Shown here piece by piece: positions 22,301 to 33,151 of a DNA stretch of 64,000 bases. The notes under the pieces were generated by a model, which saw only the letters and a list, made by a program, of their open reading frames with translations, was not told where the DNA came from and did no database searches. Location: positions 17,579,666 to 17,643,665 of the forward strand of contig OX485807.1 of NCBI GenBank assembly GCA_950295325.1, given 5' to 3'. Each line of letters opens with the position of its first letter. Position 1 is the stretch's first letter. Position numbers and translations under genes: made by a program. Source of the stretch: Polytrichum commune. Taxonomy: Eukaryota > Streptophyta > Polytrichopsida > Polytrichales > Polytrichaceae.

Positions 22301-24138
22301 TTTTCTCCTTGGATATGGAAACGCGCAATTAGTACGAGATGGTTAGCACATCCAAATTGAGTCTGTAGCCACTTTTCCATGTAAATTTTGGAGCTCACAG
22401 GAATATCTTATTCATTCTCATAATAAGGACTCTTGTGCTCCTTAAACGGTCATATAGCCCCCCATCCAATTATGTTGACTATCGAGCCTAGAATGGTTAT
22501 CATAATTTGAGCACATAGTCCAATCTCTTTTAACCACAAGTCTCTTTGGCATCCGTTCTTGGAGGAGCCTCACCTAACCACATACCACTCATATATACGT
22601 GCCTGTTTAAGCTATGTAACGAAATTGGGCATGTCTTCCTTAAATCATATTAGTGTACCAACACTATGGAAAAACTGCTTACTAAGCGTCAGACTTGAAA
22701 ACCACCAGACTCCTATCCTTCCCCTCAATCATGCGAAATGTCTCCCCAACAACCCCAACAACCCCAACAAGCACCCACGTAACTATGGCTCATCCACATA
22801 ACCAGAACGATTGCCCAAGGCTTACATAGTCAACCGGTCTGTGGCCAATGCACGTCCATTAAAGAAAAAATAATATTCTAGGTGACTTTTGAGTGGCATT
22901 TCAACGTTCAAATTGTTCCGGAATTTATCAAAATAATGTTGAAATGGCCCTTGAAAGTCACACAGTTTCCATATCATTAACTAAGCCGCACTCAAGACCC
23001 TCACATTTTTTAGTTTGCTTGTGCCTCTCTTTTTAGAAAGGAAACCACCTCCGTCATGGGGCAAAAGAAACCACATAACTTAACCAAGTTCTGCTGGAGT
23101 CCAAAAGCTTTGTAACCCATTTCAAGTTTACACAGGAACTCGGCCTATTATGCTCAAGGGTGAACCAGCGCCAGATCTCATTCACTGATAACAACTCCCT
23201 TGCTCGCAATAAATTTAATTACTTTTTTTTGAAGAATATATAAATTTAATTTTCTCGAATTGGAATAGGTACTCATAATACCTGCTTTGAGGTTTCTCCC
23301 AGTTGTCGACTTTCGAGGCATACAATGAACATGAGTCGTTCCCCGCCATAGCTGTGTCCACGTTGCGGAAAAAGTCGTCGGGAGATTTCCACCCTTGCTC
23401 GTTCTCCAAAGCATAGTCGATCCTCCAACTCGAGCCTTCAAAGGGCTCGCACATCACGTCAGGAATACTTGTATGAGAAGGTATAACCATCACCCTCTGG
23501 GTCATGACGGCGTACAGAAATGTGGACGTCAAGTGAAGCACTTTGTTTCCCAAGCCATTATGCACCGACGCCACCACAAACTTACACCCCGTGCTCTCGT
23601 TCCTCGAACGAAAGTATTCCGTCAAATTCCCGGCCGCCCGGGTGCACACCCGATGCATGGCCGAGTACTCGCGTAGCACCGCGTCCCATTGCGGGTTTAG
23701 GATTACGGCTTTTCCGAGCTGCCTGTACAATGATAGAAGCTCCTCGCGACTCTTGCAAGGATTCTCTTGCCTCCACACACGCCTTTGCTCTTCGGAAAAG
23801 AAGTCTAATTCTCCCTTCGGGCGCCCCGGCGCCTGTTCCAAAGCCCTCACGGTCGCGTCTTGAAGAGCTTTTATGAGGTCCCGAACTGGAGGCTCAAAAG
23901 TATGGGCATAATTATTCCCGTAAGAAGAACCGACTGGCCTACCAAACCATGATTTCAACGAGGAGGAACTGAATAATGCGGTGGTGTGGATATGGATGAT
24001 TATGGAACCGGCAAACATAACGGCAAGTACATAGATGATTGCCAGTTTGAATCTCGCAACGACCTTGGCATTCTTCCCTGAGTAAATTGTATCGGCTGTC
24101 ATCATCATTTCCGAATCTTGGGCTTTTAAAAAAGACAT
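19314..24138 (-). CDS. Xyloglucan-type alpha-fucosyltransferase (GT37 family)
   Basis: Exons 24138-23282, 22203-21960 and 19973-19314 join in frame to 586 residues, with introns of 1078 and 1986 bp. I chose the ATG at 24138 because the open frame begins only at a GTG just after a stop. It is a type II Golgi-style protein: a short cytosolic tail, a membrane anchor at about 31-50 (KLAIIYVLAVMFAGSIII) and a lumenal catalytic domain. GT37 marks are SVHNGLGNKVLHLTSTFLYA (about 191-210; family consensus GLGNR), CEPFEGSSW, VTWLSSHG-type central sequence, and the C-terminal VTGASTFGGLAQAYGATVPW. The family transfers fucose from GDP-fucose to cell-wall polymers such as xyloglucan or arabinogalactan; the acceptor here cannot be told. 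Intron 2 carries a MITE (20178-20488), a dispersed repeat (21470-21670) and half of another MITE (20928-20955). Intron 1 carries a small foldback. Confidence 0.92.
20178..20488 (-). mobile_element. PIF/Harbinger-like (Tourist) MITE, copy 1, in fucosyltransferase intron 2
   Basis: Begins GGGCCGGTTCACACGGGTCC and ends GGGACCCCATCTAAACCGGCC. Both terminal regions are built from the words GTCCCAAGTC/GACTTGGGAC. It is inverted relative to copies at 31671-32046 and 48687-49059. No clear target duplication remains at this copy; the other two have TTA and TAA. Confidence 0.88.
20928..20955 (+). repeat. Half-copy of the 43083-43205 MITE end
   Basis: CTAGTGGCCTACATGGAAAC followed by TCACCCT nearly matches the right terminal region of the element at 43083-43205. 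The other arm is not seen here. Confidence 0.6.
21470..21670 (+). repeat. Dispersed repeat, copy 2 (partner at 12200-12440)
   Basis: Same block order as 12200-12440, including ATGTTGGATGAATGGGAGGT and GATAATTCCCCTC. It lies in intron 2 of the fucosyltransferase gene. Confidence 0.75.
22885..22966. repeat. Small foldback in fucosyltransferase intron 1
   Basis: GTGACTTTTGAGTGGCATTTC is answered by GTTGAAATGGCCCTTGAAAGTCAC, giving 24-base arms with a few mismatches around a loop of about 35 bases. It is probably a very short MITE. Confidence 0.7.
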
Positions 24139-24238
24139 TAAAGCTGGTGATGAATTCGCACTTGCATTATGAATTACTTCCAATAAATTACTTGAATGCA
24201 CCTCCTATCGATCCTGGTTCTCCCATCAAAGTTTCACC

Positions 24239-24616
24239 TTAGGAAATCGTTGCAGAAGAGGGTGCTAGTATATCACGTGTTGATAAATGAATGTCATCCC
24301 TTTCCGTTTGGAATTCCTCTAGCCTCATAGATGGAAGAGACCTGTAAAGATGTTTCAGGACGGCCGGATCGATCTCTCCCTTTGCTATATAAACCACCAA
24401 AATTCCTAGAGGTGAGCGCGTCCACAACTCAACTGCAAAAGAACACCATAACCCAATTAGGATCATAACTACGATCAGATTAGGCGAAGAGGTCTCTTTG
24501 GGAATAATGATAATATGTTGTAGAGTTAATGGGATGCCAATCTCTGATTCTTCAAAGCACGAAAAGCGAGGCTTATTTGAAAGCAATGAAATTTCTAAGT
24601 CGCCATATACTTCCAT
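24239..24616 (-). other. Unrecognised open frame with a membrane segment upstream of the fucosyltransferase
   Basis: An ATG-initiated minus-strand frame of 125 codons, 100 bases upstream of the fucosyltransferase start, contains a hydrophobic run (LIVVMILIGLWCSFAVEL) and no known domain. A TAG just upstream of the fucosyltransferase frame means it is not a simple N-terminal extension. It could be a 5' exon of a variant transcript, a relic of another gene, or chance. Confidence 0.2.
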
Positions 24617-24739
24617 AGCACAGATAAGCGTAGCCAACCTAACCCGTACGTCTTGTTGGATGGCGCATTTTGTTAGGAATTCCTACAATTACTACCTCAA
24701 CTCCACTTACTACGTCTTCAACAAGAGACACTGAATGAA

Positions 24740-26029
24740 ACTGAAATGTGGATACATGCAGAATGTGTCTTCACTTGGCTTTCCTTAAAAGAGGTCACAG
24801 AGCTCATGCAATAACTTGCATGAAAAGGAAAACAAATAAATAGGAATTCCATAGAAGTGCTCTCCAACACTTTTGTCAGCTAAAAGGGTGCTAGAAAAAG
24901 CTGATAATTCCTAATCCATCTGCTAAGGGCTGGAAAGGGGAATGAACAAAAAGGCACTTATAATAGTGGCTAGCGACCCAAGTCTTTTTGCTAAAGTAGA
25001 ACCAAGAATACCCAAAACCCATCCACTTTTAGTTCTTCACACAGAATTCTTCTGATGCTGTCACGTGTCAACATCCCCTCACTGCAATCGACTCATGTGC
25101 AAAAGATTGATTTTACGAAGCACCGCTTTCAAATGCCGTTGCGGTGATTGCAAATATAACCTCTCTTTTCAGTTTCTTAGTGTTTCTTTGTGTTTTCTTT
25201 TTGGGGCCCCACTCCATCACCCATGTCAATGCTTCCGGTTGGTGCCCTTGAACACCATCAAAAACACTGACAAGTCCAACATCTGCAGCTCCATTATCAC
25301 TACTGCAGCAATGCAACCAAAACTTCATCGTGGTTTTAAAGCAACACGAAAGCAAACCCAAAAAGCTGCCTGGCAGAAGGGAGAATACCTGCCACCACCA
25401 CCATTCAGCTTTACAAGCTCATCAGCAGCAGCAGCACTCCTCTTCAAGACACAATAATGATAACATCTTCACACACAACCACCTGATGCAAACCCCCAAA
25501 TCACTACTGCATAGCTGGGCCTTTAGTAACAAGCTTCGATCCTCACATACACCACCACGTAGACAGCTCCCCCTTCCTCAAACAAGATCGTCATTTATAG
25601 CACGAATGGGCAAGAAAAGTGCGGGCAAAAAGTGAGGTAAACATCATTCCCATGCAAGCTTCCGTATCGTCCCCCCAGAATAATCTCACAAATACTTCGG
25701 AGGTAGCGAGGACTTCTGGAGCAACATGTAGACAGACAACGTGGGGAAGCTCTTAGACGGCGACTCCTTGAGGTACATCAATTGGTATTGCCAAAGTGCG
25801 GGAAAATGGCCATAAATTTATCTTGTTCCTTCAACCATTAGTAGCTTGGTAGTCTGAATCAGTGCAGCAAATTTGCGGGCACAAGTGAGGCTCTAGCTCA
25901 GTCATGCAGATCATGGCAACTATACTTAGGGAGGAGGAGGCTGCACGTTCGATCACCTCCAGCTTAATTGCACCACTAAATGTTATATTTAAAGTCACCG
26001 ATTGTAAATTGTCTTGCTCCATACCTGAT
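24740..26029. other. Intergenic DNA upstream of the fucosyltransferase
   Basis: Probable promoter side of the fucosyltransferase gene. The stretch 25330-25625 has open frames with His/Gln-rich low-complexity translation and no recognised domain. I support no gene here. Confidence 0.35.
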
Positions 26030-26210
26030 TGCGAACCGCCCGCGAAGTGTCACCAACACTCAATGTAAACCTAACGTTGTTTGTCATTCCATGTGAAGAA
26101 AAAAGAAGAAGAAGAAGATGCTGGGCATTATAGATTCACAATGTTGCAATTACTGGACACACTTACTAAGTGATTTTTCGTCCAAGTTTCAATCATCCAT
26201 GACTGGCAAG
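26030..26210 (+). repeat. Dispersed repeat, copy 2 (partner at 8214-8425)
   Basis: Shares AGTGTCACCAACACTCAATGT and the following word order with 8214-8425, with an AAGAAG insertion at about 26100. Confidence 0.7.
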
Positions 26211-26275
26211 ATTGCTGACAATTTGCAAATTGCAGCCACTGTAGTTGCAATTATCAATCTTGTCACTCTAGCATA

Positions 26276-26557
26276 CACTTCCAAGTTCATGGCCTTATCA
26301 ACTAAAATGAGCCAATTGGGCCATTATGAGACAATCTTTTTGCTACAATTGATGAGATCTTCCATATTACAATTGATTCTTTGCATGGTTTTATAAACAT
26401 GTGTGGGTGTATTGGAATGGATGAGTTGTAATTTAAGAACCCTCAACGGGTATTCTCTCGTACCAACTAGCAAACATTACATTCCCATCACGTTCCCTAC
26501 ATTAAATTGAGCAGACCAATTGGCTCATTTTAGTTGATGAGGCCAACTTCCAATAAC
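26276..26557. repeat. Inverted repeat flanking about 200 bases
   Basis: CAACTAAAATGAGCCAATTGG (26299-26319) recurs inverted as CCAATTGGCTCATTTTAGTTG (26517-26537), and similarity extends outward on both sides (TTGGAAGTTGGCC-type words). It sits just 5' of the hAT remnant, so it may be a structure of that element or a later rearrangement. Confidence 0.7.
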
Positions 26558-26597
26558 TCTCGCAATTTGGACTCTGCAACTTCGACTTGGCAATGAC

Positions 26598-26825
26598 TGC
26601 AACTTCGGCTTCGCAAGCACAACTATATGTGAACGTGGATTTTCCAAACATGATTGGGTGAAGAGTGATCGTAGAAGTGGATTGAAACTTGAAACATTGG
26701 ATGCATTGATGCGAGTGTCATTATGCGGTCTTTGGATGGAAAATGTGGATTGGGCTGGAAAGATTTGCACTTGGAAATCGATCAAAAACCGGAGGACTTT
26801 GCCTTTGGAGTTGGATGATGATTAA
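26598..26825 (+). pseudogene. hAT transposase C-terminal (dimerisation) remnant
   Basis: One reading frame ending at TAA 26823-26825 gives ICERGFSKHDWVKSDRRS, then LETLDALMRVSLCG and a Glu/Asp tail. This is the hAT C-terminal dimerisation domain (PF05699 type) of plant zinc-finger/DUF4371-like hAT proteins. Nothing upstream of about 26598 in the frame is recognisable as the rest of the transposase, so it is a fragment of about 75 codons. Confidence 0.85.
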
Positions 26826-29063
26826 GTGCATTATGTAAGAAATCTTAAAAAAATTAGTGCATCATTTTATTGCATGTACTTCTTCAATATAGTGAGACGT
26901 CATACTAATTTCATATTCAATACAAACGGCCAATATCAAAAAAAATTGTAAAGTGTTTTAAAAAAGTTTGAAAGTTTGAGTGAAGTGTGATTATTTTGAA
27001 GCCCTTCACATTGAAATGCGTGTGCACACTTCAAACTTGAACACTGGTGGTAATTGCACCTATAAGTGTCCTTTGAAGCATCTTAAAAGCATCATATCAA
27101 CAACTACTAGAATACCTTGACGAATGTCGGGTTTTTGTTGGGAAATTTGAAAGAAGAGAGGTTCTAACTTCTCATCATCGCATGTTAGTAGTATGCATGG
27201 TTGGGTTTTGGACCAATATATGAATTGATTATGACTTACCAAGTGTGGGTTATATTAAGTGTGTTCAAATCCGATTGCGTGTTTTCTTTTTCTTTTCTTT
27301 TTCTTTAAAGTCACACTCATTTTAGGCAAAAATATGTAGGGTACACTTTTGCGAAAGGGTCACAGTAATGTGTAGTTATCATAGTTTAGGAGGCACAATG
27401 TAGAACATCCAATGTCCATGTGTATATGGCGAAGTTTCAATGGAACAACCATTATGGCTCGGCATCTTGAAAGATATTCAATAAAGAGGGCATGCGAATC
27501 ATCATCTTGGTGAAGGTCCCATGGGGTGGACTCTTCATACCATGTATAAACTAACATGAGTGTAGGAAGGGGTATTTATTTGAGGCATTAGCCTACAAAG
27601 TATACATAAGGGAGAGGTATTAGTTTTCTCTAGTGTGTACGTCTAGAAAGGCTATCGATTTTTTTGAAGTGAAGGTAGATGTACAATAGGGGGCTCTAAG
27701 GTTTAGAGAGAATTTGATAATAGATGTGTTAGTTTCATCCAATTCACGTTCTTCATTATTGTCATATGGTCATAGTCAATAATGACTATCATGTAATGTG
27801 TTCTTGATAGGGTTTGCATTTGGATCCTAGGTTTTTATAAACTAGGCACTCATGGGCTTCCTTAAGTTTTCTCTCCGGATTGTGGCTAACTTATTGTGCT
27901 CTTGTCTTTGTTTATTTGATACAATCGTTGGATTGCATGATATGGATGAAAAATGCTTCATGACTTTCTCATTGGAAAGAAAAATATATAGTTATGTCTA
28001 ATACAAGCATATTTAATTCATAATTTATATTTTGTATATGTAGTAGAGGCATTTAGCACTTTAAATTGAAAATTTTAGTACAAGTACATAAGTCGATTTT
28101 CTAGCATGTCATTAGTATGTATACATTTATTTATTTATTTTCTTTATAAACTTCTTGTGTATAGAGGGTTTAATTTCATAGTGACCTATTCACATCATTT
28201 AGGTTTCCAATGAAGAGTCCACCCCGAGGGCAAAGCTCTTCCATTTGGCGGGAGCACACATAGTGAAAATAACTATCCCCATACATAAAAGAAAATTAGG
28301 CCACAAAACAAAGGAACTAGATACATACCTATATGTAAGAATTAGCCTCAAATTTTTGCACAAGTTAAAAAAATGATTAGTAATGAAATGTCCAACATGC
28401 ATGTACCCCAAGAACATGATGCCTATAACTCTTAACCCTTCAATTCTTGACCCTTCAATGCCTATTATTAGTTGACCTCCCCAAAATTATTTTTGAAGAA
28501 GCCCGTCATTGTTACAGTAAACTTTGGCAATTTGTTTGCCAACATCCAAAGGAATGAATGACCACTTCAACCGTATAGATGTATCTCTTGTATGTCACTT
28601 GTACCTCAAACACTTTGAGTTGTCCACATGATTCAAATGAAGAGATTATAGCAAGTTAGTGAGGAGGTGTTCCATATTGTGATATTTTGAAATCATGATT
28701 TCTTATAATTTGAATACCTCTTAAGCACCACACAAAGCAAACAATGTACCATTAGAAAGGTAATGAAATTTTCCAACACCTGCAACTTTAGAATTTTGGT
28801 TGGCCACATTTTGGAGTTTTGATACTTCTTGTTGTACAAACATGACATTTGTGGAAGAATAGCAAGCCATTTTGGGTCACACGCTTCATATGCTCCAATC
28901 CAAAATCCCAACAATACATGCATTCAATACAAAAAATGAAGAAAATATTCAAAAATGTCCAAGATATGGTCACGAATAGCCAAATGTGAATATTTTCCCC
29001 CCAGCCGCCATTCGGGACTTCACGCACATGGTTTAAGGGCAAAAATGAAAGCCACAGAGGTCA
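26826..29063. other. AT-rich intergenic DNA
   Basis: No supported gene. It holds AT-rich low-complexity stretches and short frames without domains. The region is likely old transposon residue. Confidence 0.4.
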
Positions 29064-29500
29064 GGACCCATAGGGAGAACACTCCATTGTCAAGTTGAAC
29101 ACCACGTGCGAACAAAGTTTGCTACCCCTATATTACATGCCATAGATAATTTTTTTAATTTATGATATTCTTTCTACATATACATAATCATTGATAGTAT
29201 CTTTTTATATTTTTTTGAAAGTTTTAGTCTTCTTCATTTTTGTAGTAATTGTTTTAGTTCAATTCTGCGTCATTCTAATTAGAAACAGTACGTTTTTTTT
29301 TTAAAAACAAATCATCAAATTTAGTTATTATTTTCTACTATGTAATAGGTACCATGTATCTCTACTCATGAAAATAAAATGATAAAATTTTGACCCATAT
29401 TGGTGATGCTTTATGTAAAAAATGGGATTTTTTACATGTGTAGTGTTCGCACGTGGTTGTTCAACTTTACAATGGAGTGACCTCCCCGTGTTGGGACCCA
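29064..29500. mobile_element. Non-autonomous terminal-inverted-repeat element, about 440 bp
   Basis: The left end (GGACCCATAGGGAGAACACTCCATTG...GTTGAACACCACGTGCGAACA) is matched inverted at 29440-29500, with about 55 bases of imperfect arm. The AT-rich centre has T runs and no coding frame. I could not define a target duplication. Confidence 0.75.
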
Positions 29501-31459
29501 CCCTCCCACAATAGACTAACTAACCATTGCCTTCCCATTAACATGCCCATTGCCCACCCACTTGTGCATGGGGTTGCCCACGTCCCACATGTTGCCACTT
29601 GAGTCATTAACAAGCTCCACTACCCAAATGGTAATGGGGTCCACATGTGAACTCCATCTGGTGAAAATTCGGGAGGCTCTACCATATAAGAGGTTTAAAT
29701 GGTTTTCAATGAATTTCAATGAATATTTTTTGGGTGTATTTCAAATCAAAAAGTTCACAACACACTAAAAAAAATCAGACGAACTGGATAGAGTTAGCTA
29801 AGAAAAACCTTTAAAAAACACCATGAACATTGTGGATGATCACAGTCTCTTAAGTATTTAGGGGTTAATTTAAGAATATTGTATTATATGTATATGTTGT
29901 TGGAGGCTCTCAATAATCACAAATCATAATATAATCTCATGATGACATCCTTCAGGTTTCACCTTTAATCACACCTTGTGAATATTTTCATTAAGTTGGA
30001 TGGCGCAACTATGAATTACACCATGTGAGAGGCCGATGGAGTTGGTGTTCTTGTATAATGTAAAAATGAAAAGGGAATGAACGTTCAACCAATATTGGCT
30101 ACATTGAAATATTAGTTTCAAGAAATTCCAAATTATCAATGTGGCAATGTACTTTGGCCCAAAGCAGTTCTCCTTTGATGAAGAGAATGTGCATTTAAGC
30201 ACAAACAAATGGTTGGAGAGACTAATGAACAAACTTTCTTAGTGAAGAAGAACAAGACATTGCCAGAGGAATATTATTTCAATCTGTGGAGACCATGAGA
30301 CACAAGTGTGCATAAAAATTAACACGGGAGGCATGGTTTGTAATAAGAATTGTGTCTCTCCGTACATTAGTTAAAGGGGACAATGTGGATTTACTGGTGT
30401 GGCCAATTTTTTGATTGGTTGTCAAGGGACATGAAGGTTTTCAAGACTTAGATAAGGTGGCGTCCCTAGTCACCTGGCAAGCTCATCTAGAGTAGGGTGA
30501 CATGGACATTGCGCAAGGAAACTCTGGTTGTGGCATGTGGCAAGGAAAGTGAGGCAGTCGCCTCCAGTTGCTAGGCCACTGGGCTCCACTCGGTGGGTGC
30601 CCAATTGGAAGGTGGTGTTGGAGCAACACATAAGTCTTGTGGGAGGTTTTACAACTCTTTCTACTAGGGGGGGTCTGAGACGTTGTGCATTTTCTCCCAC
30701 TGCAACAATATAGTCGACTGAAGGTGGTGTAAATTCTGACTTCTGACTTCCATGTGTGGTTGTAACTAATGTTGATTATAATTAAGATGCTTTGTTGGCT
30801 CTGTCTGTAGGACAGAGACTATGCATCAACTTCTTCGTTTCAAGAGCAAATTTCCTAACCACTTTGTGTTCACACTTGGACGTTACTTGTTCTTGTTATT
30901 TTGGGTCCACTTTATGTAATGTGGATATTAACTATAGTTTTTATATATACAAGTGCTCCCTAAAATGCATTGAAAGAAATCTAGTTAACTATAGTTATTC
31001 CGGTAGTTCTTGATTATTTATTTTAAAAATTTTGGGTGATAAATGAGTAGCTTCAATTCTTGACCCATATTTGAGAAGAAGGTGCGCAAAATCCAAGAAA
31101 GGTTTAGTATAATGAATAGCCATGAATTGGTATGAGCAAAGTGGACAACTACAATTGTAGTCTTTCATAATAAAGAACAGAGCCTCACGGTTCTACCGTT
31201 TTCTTGTTATATGCAGCTATGATGTGTGTTTTAGTGGTGGTTTTGTTTTTGAGCTTTTCGGTCAAGCAACTCATATATTAATCAAGTTCCCAATAGATTG
31301 ACATGTGCATTCTTGACATGGTTCACCTCTTGCACGACAAATAAAGTGGTCCAGGTTGACCAAATAATTTTAAAAAAGTAGCTCATTACACTAGCAAGTA
31401 CAACATTTGCAAAAGAGAGTCCCAAACATGACATGATAAATAGCATCATGTGCTCTCAA
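29501..31459. other. AT-rich intergenic DNA
   Basis: No gene supported. The frames at 30470-30713 lie opposite each other in slightly GC-richer DNA and have no recognisable domain. Confidence 0.4.
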
Positions 31460-31515
31460 TTGTGTTTGAAAACTTTAGATGCCTTGATGCAAGTGTCATT
31501 GTGTGAGATTTTGAT
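31460..31515 (+). pseudogene. Second, very short hAT transposase remnant
   Basis: The frame reads LCLKTLDALMQVSLCEILI, matching the LKLETLDALMRVSLC core of the hAT dimerisation domain at 26598-26825. Flanking codons are no longer alignable by eye. Confidence 0.7.
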
Positions 31516-31670
31516 CAGGCTTCTATCGTCCAAGTGTGAAGGTGTATGCAAGACCAACATATTTTAATCATATATTTATGATACAAGTAGATATAGGTAT
31601 GTTTTTTTGGGTCCAGATTTGTTTTTTATGTTGTCATTGATTCAATATTGGACCTCGTCTATCTTTCTTA

Positions 31671-32046
31671 GGGCCGGTTCACATGGGGTCCCAAGTCTTA
31701 AGTCCCACTCATGTTAGCAAGTCCCAACATGGAGGCAAAGTCCCAACTTTTCAACCTCAAGAAACCATTAACATATGGTTAATTATCATCAACATTTGGA
31801 TCTTCATTATTTATGCAAAAAAAAATCACGGGACCTGCATTGAGAGTTGGGTCTAGCTTTTTGCTTAACCCAACTCTCAACACAAATCCCAACCTCACCT
31901 CCAAAAAGTATTGCCATATAGGCATCCATGTCATACTTGGGACTTGGAACCCCATGTGAAGTGGTGAGTCCCAACTTCCATACTCTCAACAACTAAGATT
32001 GCATGGATGGACCTCAAGTGACTTGGGACCTCGTGTGAACCGGCGC
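31671..32046 (+). mobile_element. PIF/Harbinger-like (Tourist) MITE, copy 2, with TTA target duplication
   Basis: Starts GGGCCGGTTCACATGGGGTC and ends GTGTGAACCGGCGC, flanked by TTA on both sides (31668-31670 and 32047-32049). A 3-bp TTA/TAA duplication and a GGGCC end are typical of PIF/Harbinger. It carries no transposase. Confidence 0.92.
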
Positions 32047-32049
32047 TTA

Positions 32050-33151
32050 GTTTCGTAATGAGCCCCTTGTTGCTTTTTGTTGGTCAAACATGAAATCCAC
32101 CTTTGTTCACAATTTTCATTGTTCTAGAGAAATATCTAGAGAACGGTTTTCATTGTTCATGAATGCATCGTACAATAGGTTGCCAAAGTTTACCCACAAC
32201 AAATCCGTCAAGACCCTTCGTCAAAAACTAACATTGGCCATTGACCAAATGTTAAGATTTCTCTAGTAAAGCGGCTAGGTTTGAAAAACTCAGGATGTTG
32301 ACCAAATGATTCTAGAACCTACCCATTGGTTGATGTGGCCTTGATCATAATAGCCAATTGTAATGTTGTAGATGATGAGGATTAATGATGATGTGGTTAA
32401 ACATGAACGCCATCTAATAGACCCTATTTGTCATAAAATGATGATATAACCAACTGGTAAGCCACACATCAGAGCAATATTTTGTAGATATACTTCAAAG
32501 CATTTGGATTTCCATTGCATTGAAGAATACAATCACAATCGTGACACCAGAACCCCGACCAAGAGCCATGCTCTGAGAGGAAAGAGACAACCATGAACCA
32601 CTCAACCAAGAAATCAACAGAAACCATGAGCACAAGGGAACAACATTAGAACCAACTAGAGTTCAAATTTTGGGTAGGGTCTAGGTTTCATGCTGAAATA
32701 ATGTTTTTCATCTATTAAAGCAGTTCTACTAAGCCACTTCAATGAGGGAAGATAAGATTATAGTCTACAATTATAGAAACATTCTGTGTGCTTCAAAGTG
32801 GTCAAGATGACTTCTGCATCCAATTCAGACTTCTCTAGGCAAATGATAATAGTCTACCTCAATTGGGTTGATCTAATTGCTTGGTAAAGAAGCAAGGATA
32901 CACAGATATTTCATGAACATACTACTCATGTAGGTGTAATATACCTGAAAAGCCCACCCTTGAGGCTCCAAAAAATCATAAAAATTTGTTTGTGAACTAA
33001 CAAAATTTAGAGAAGACCTACAAGAGTTAGCCTCATCGAAACTAGAGGGCCATGTTTACATTTTCAGTCTTTGGCCGTGAGGTATCTGCTACAAAGCCAA
33101 GTTTGGATTGCTTGGTGATCAATGCTTTTGTATATACCCAACAAAAATTGC
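32050..33151. other. Intergenic DNA 3' of the PHO88-like gene
   Basis: No additional gene seen. The part nearest 33151 should contain the 3' UTR of the PHO88-like gene. Confidence 0.4.

Noticed and set aside
24239-24616. Joining this frame to the fucosyltransferase as an N-terminal exon
   Set aside because: A stop precedes the fucosyltransferase frame, the protein already has its own anchor after Met at 24138, and no clear donor-acceptor pair restores the phase.
25330-25635. His/Gln-rich open frame
   Set aside because: Low-complexity translation without a family match. The opposite strand is equally open.
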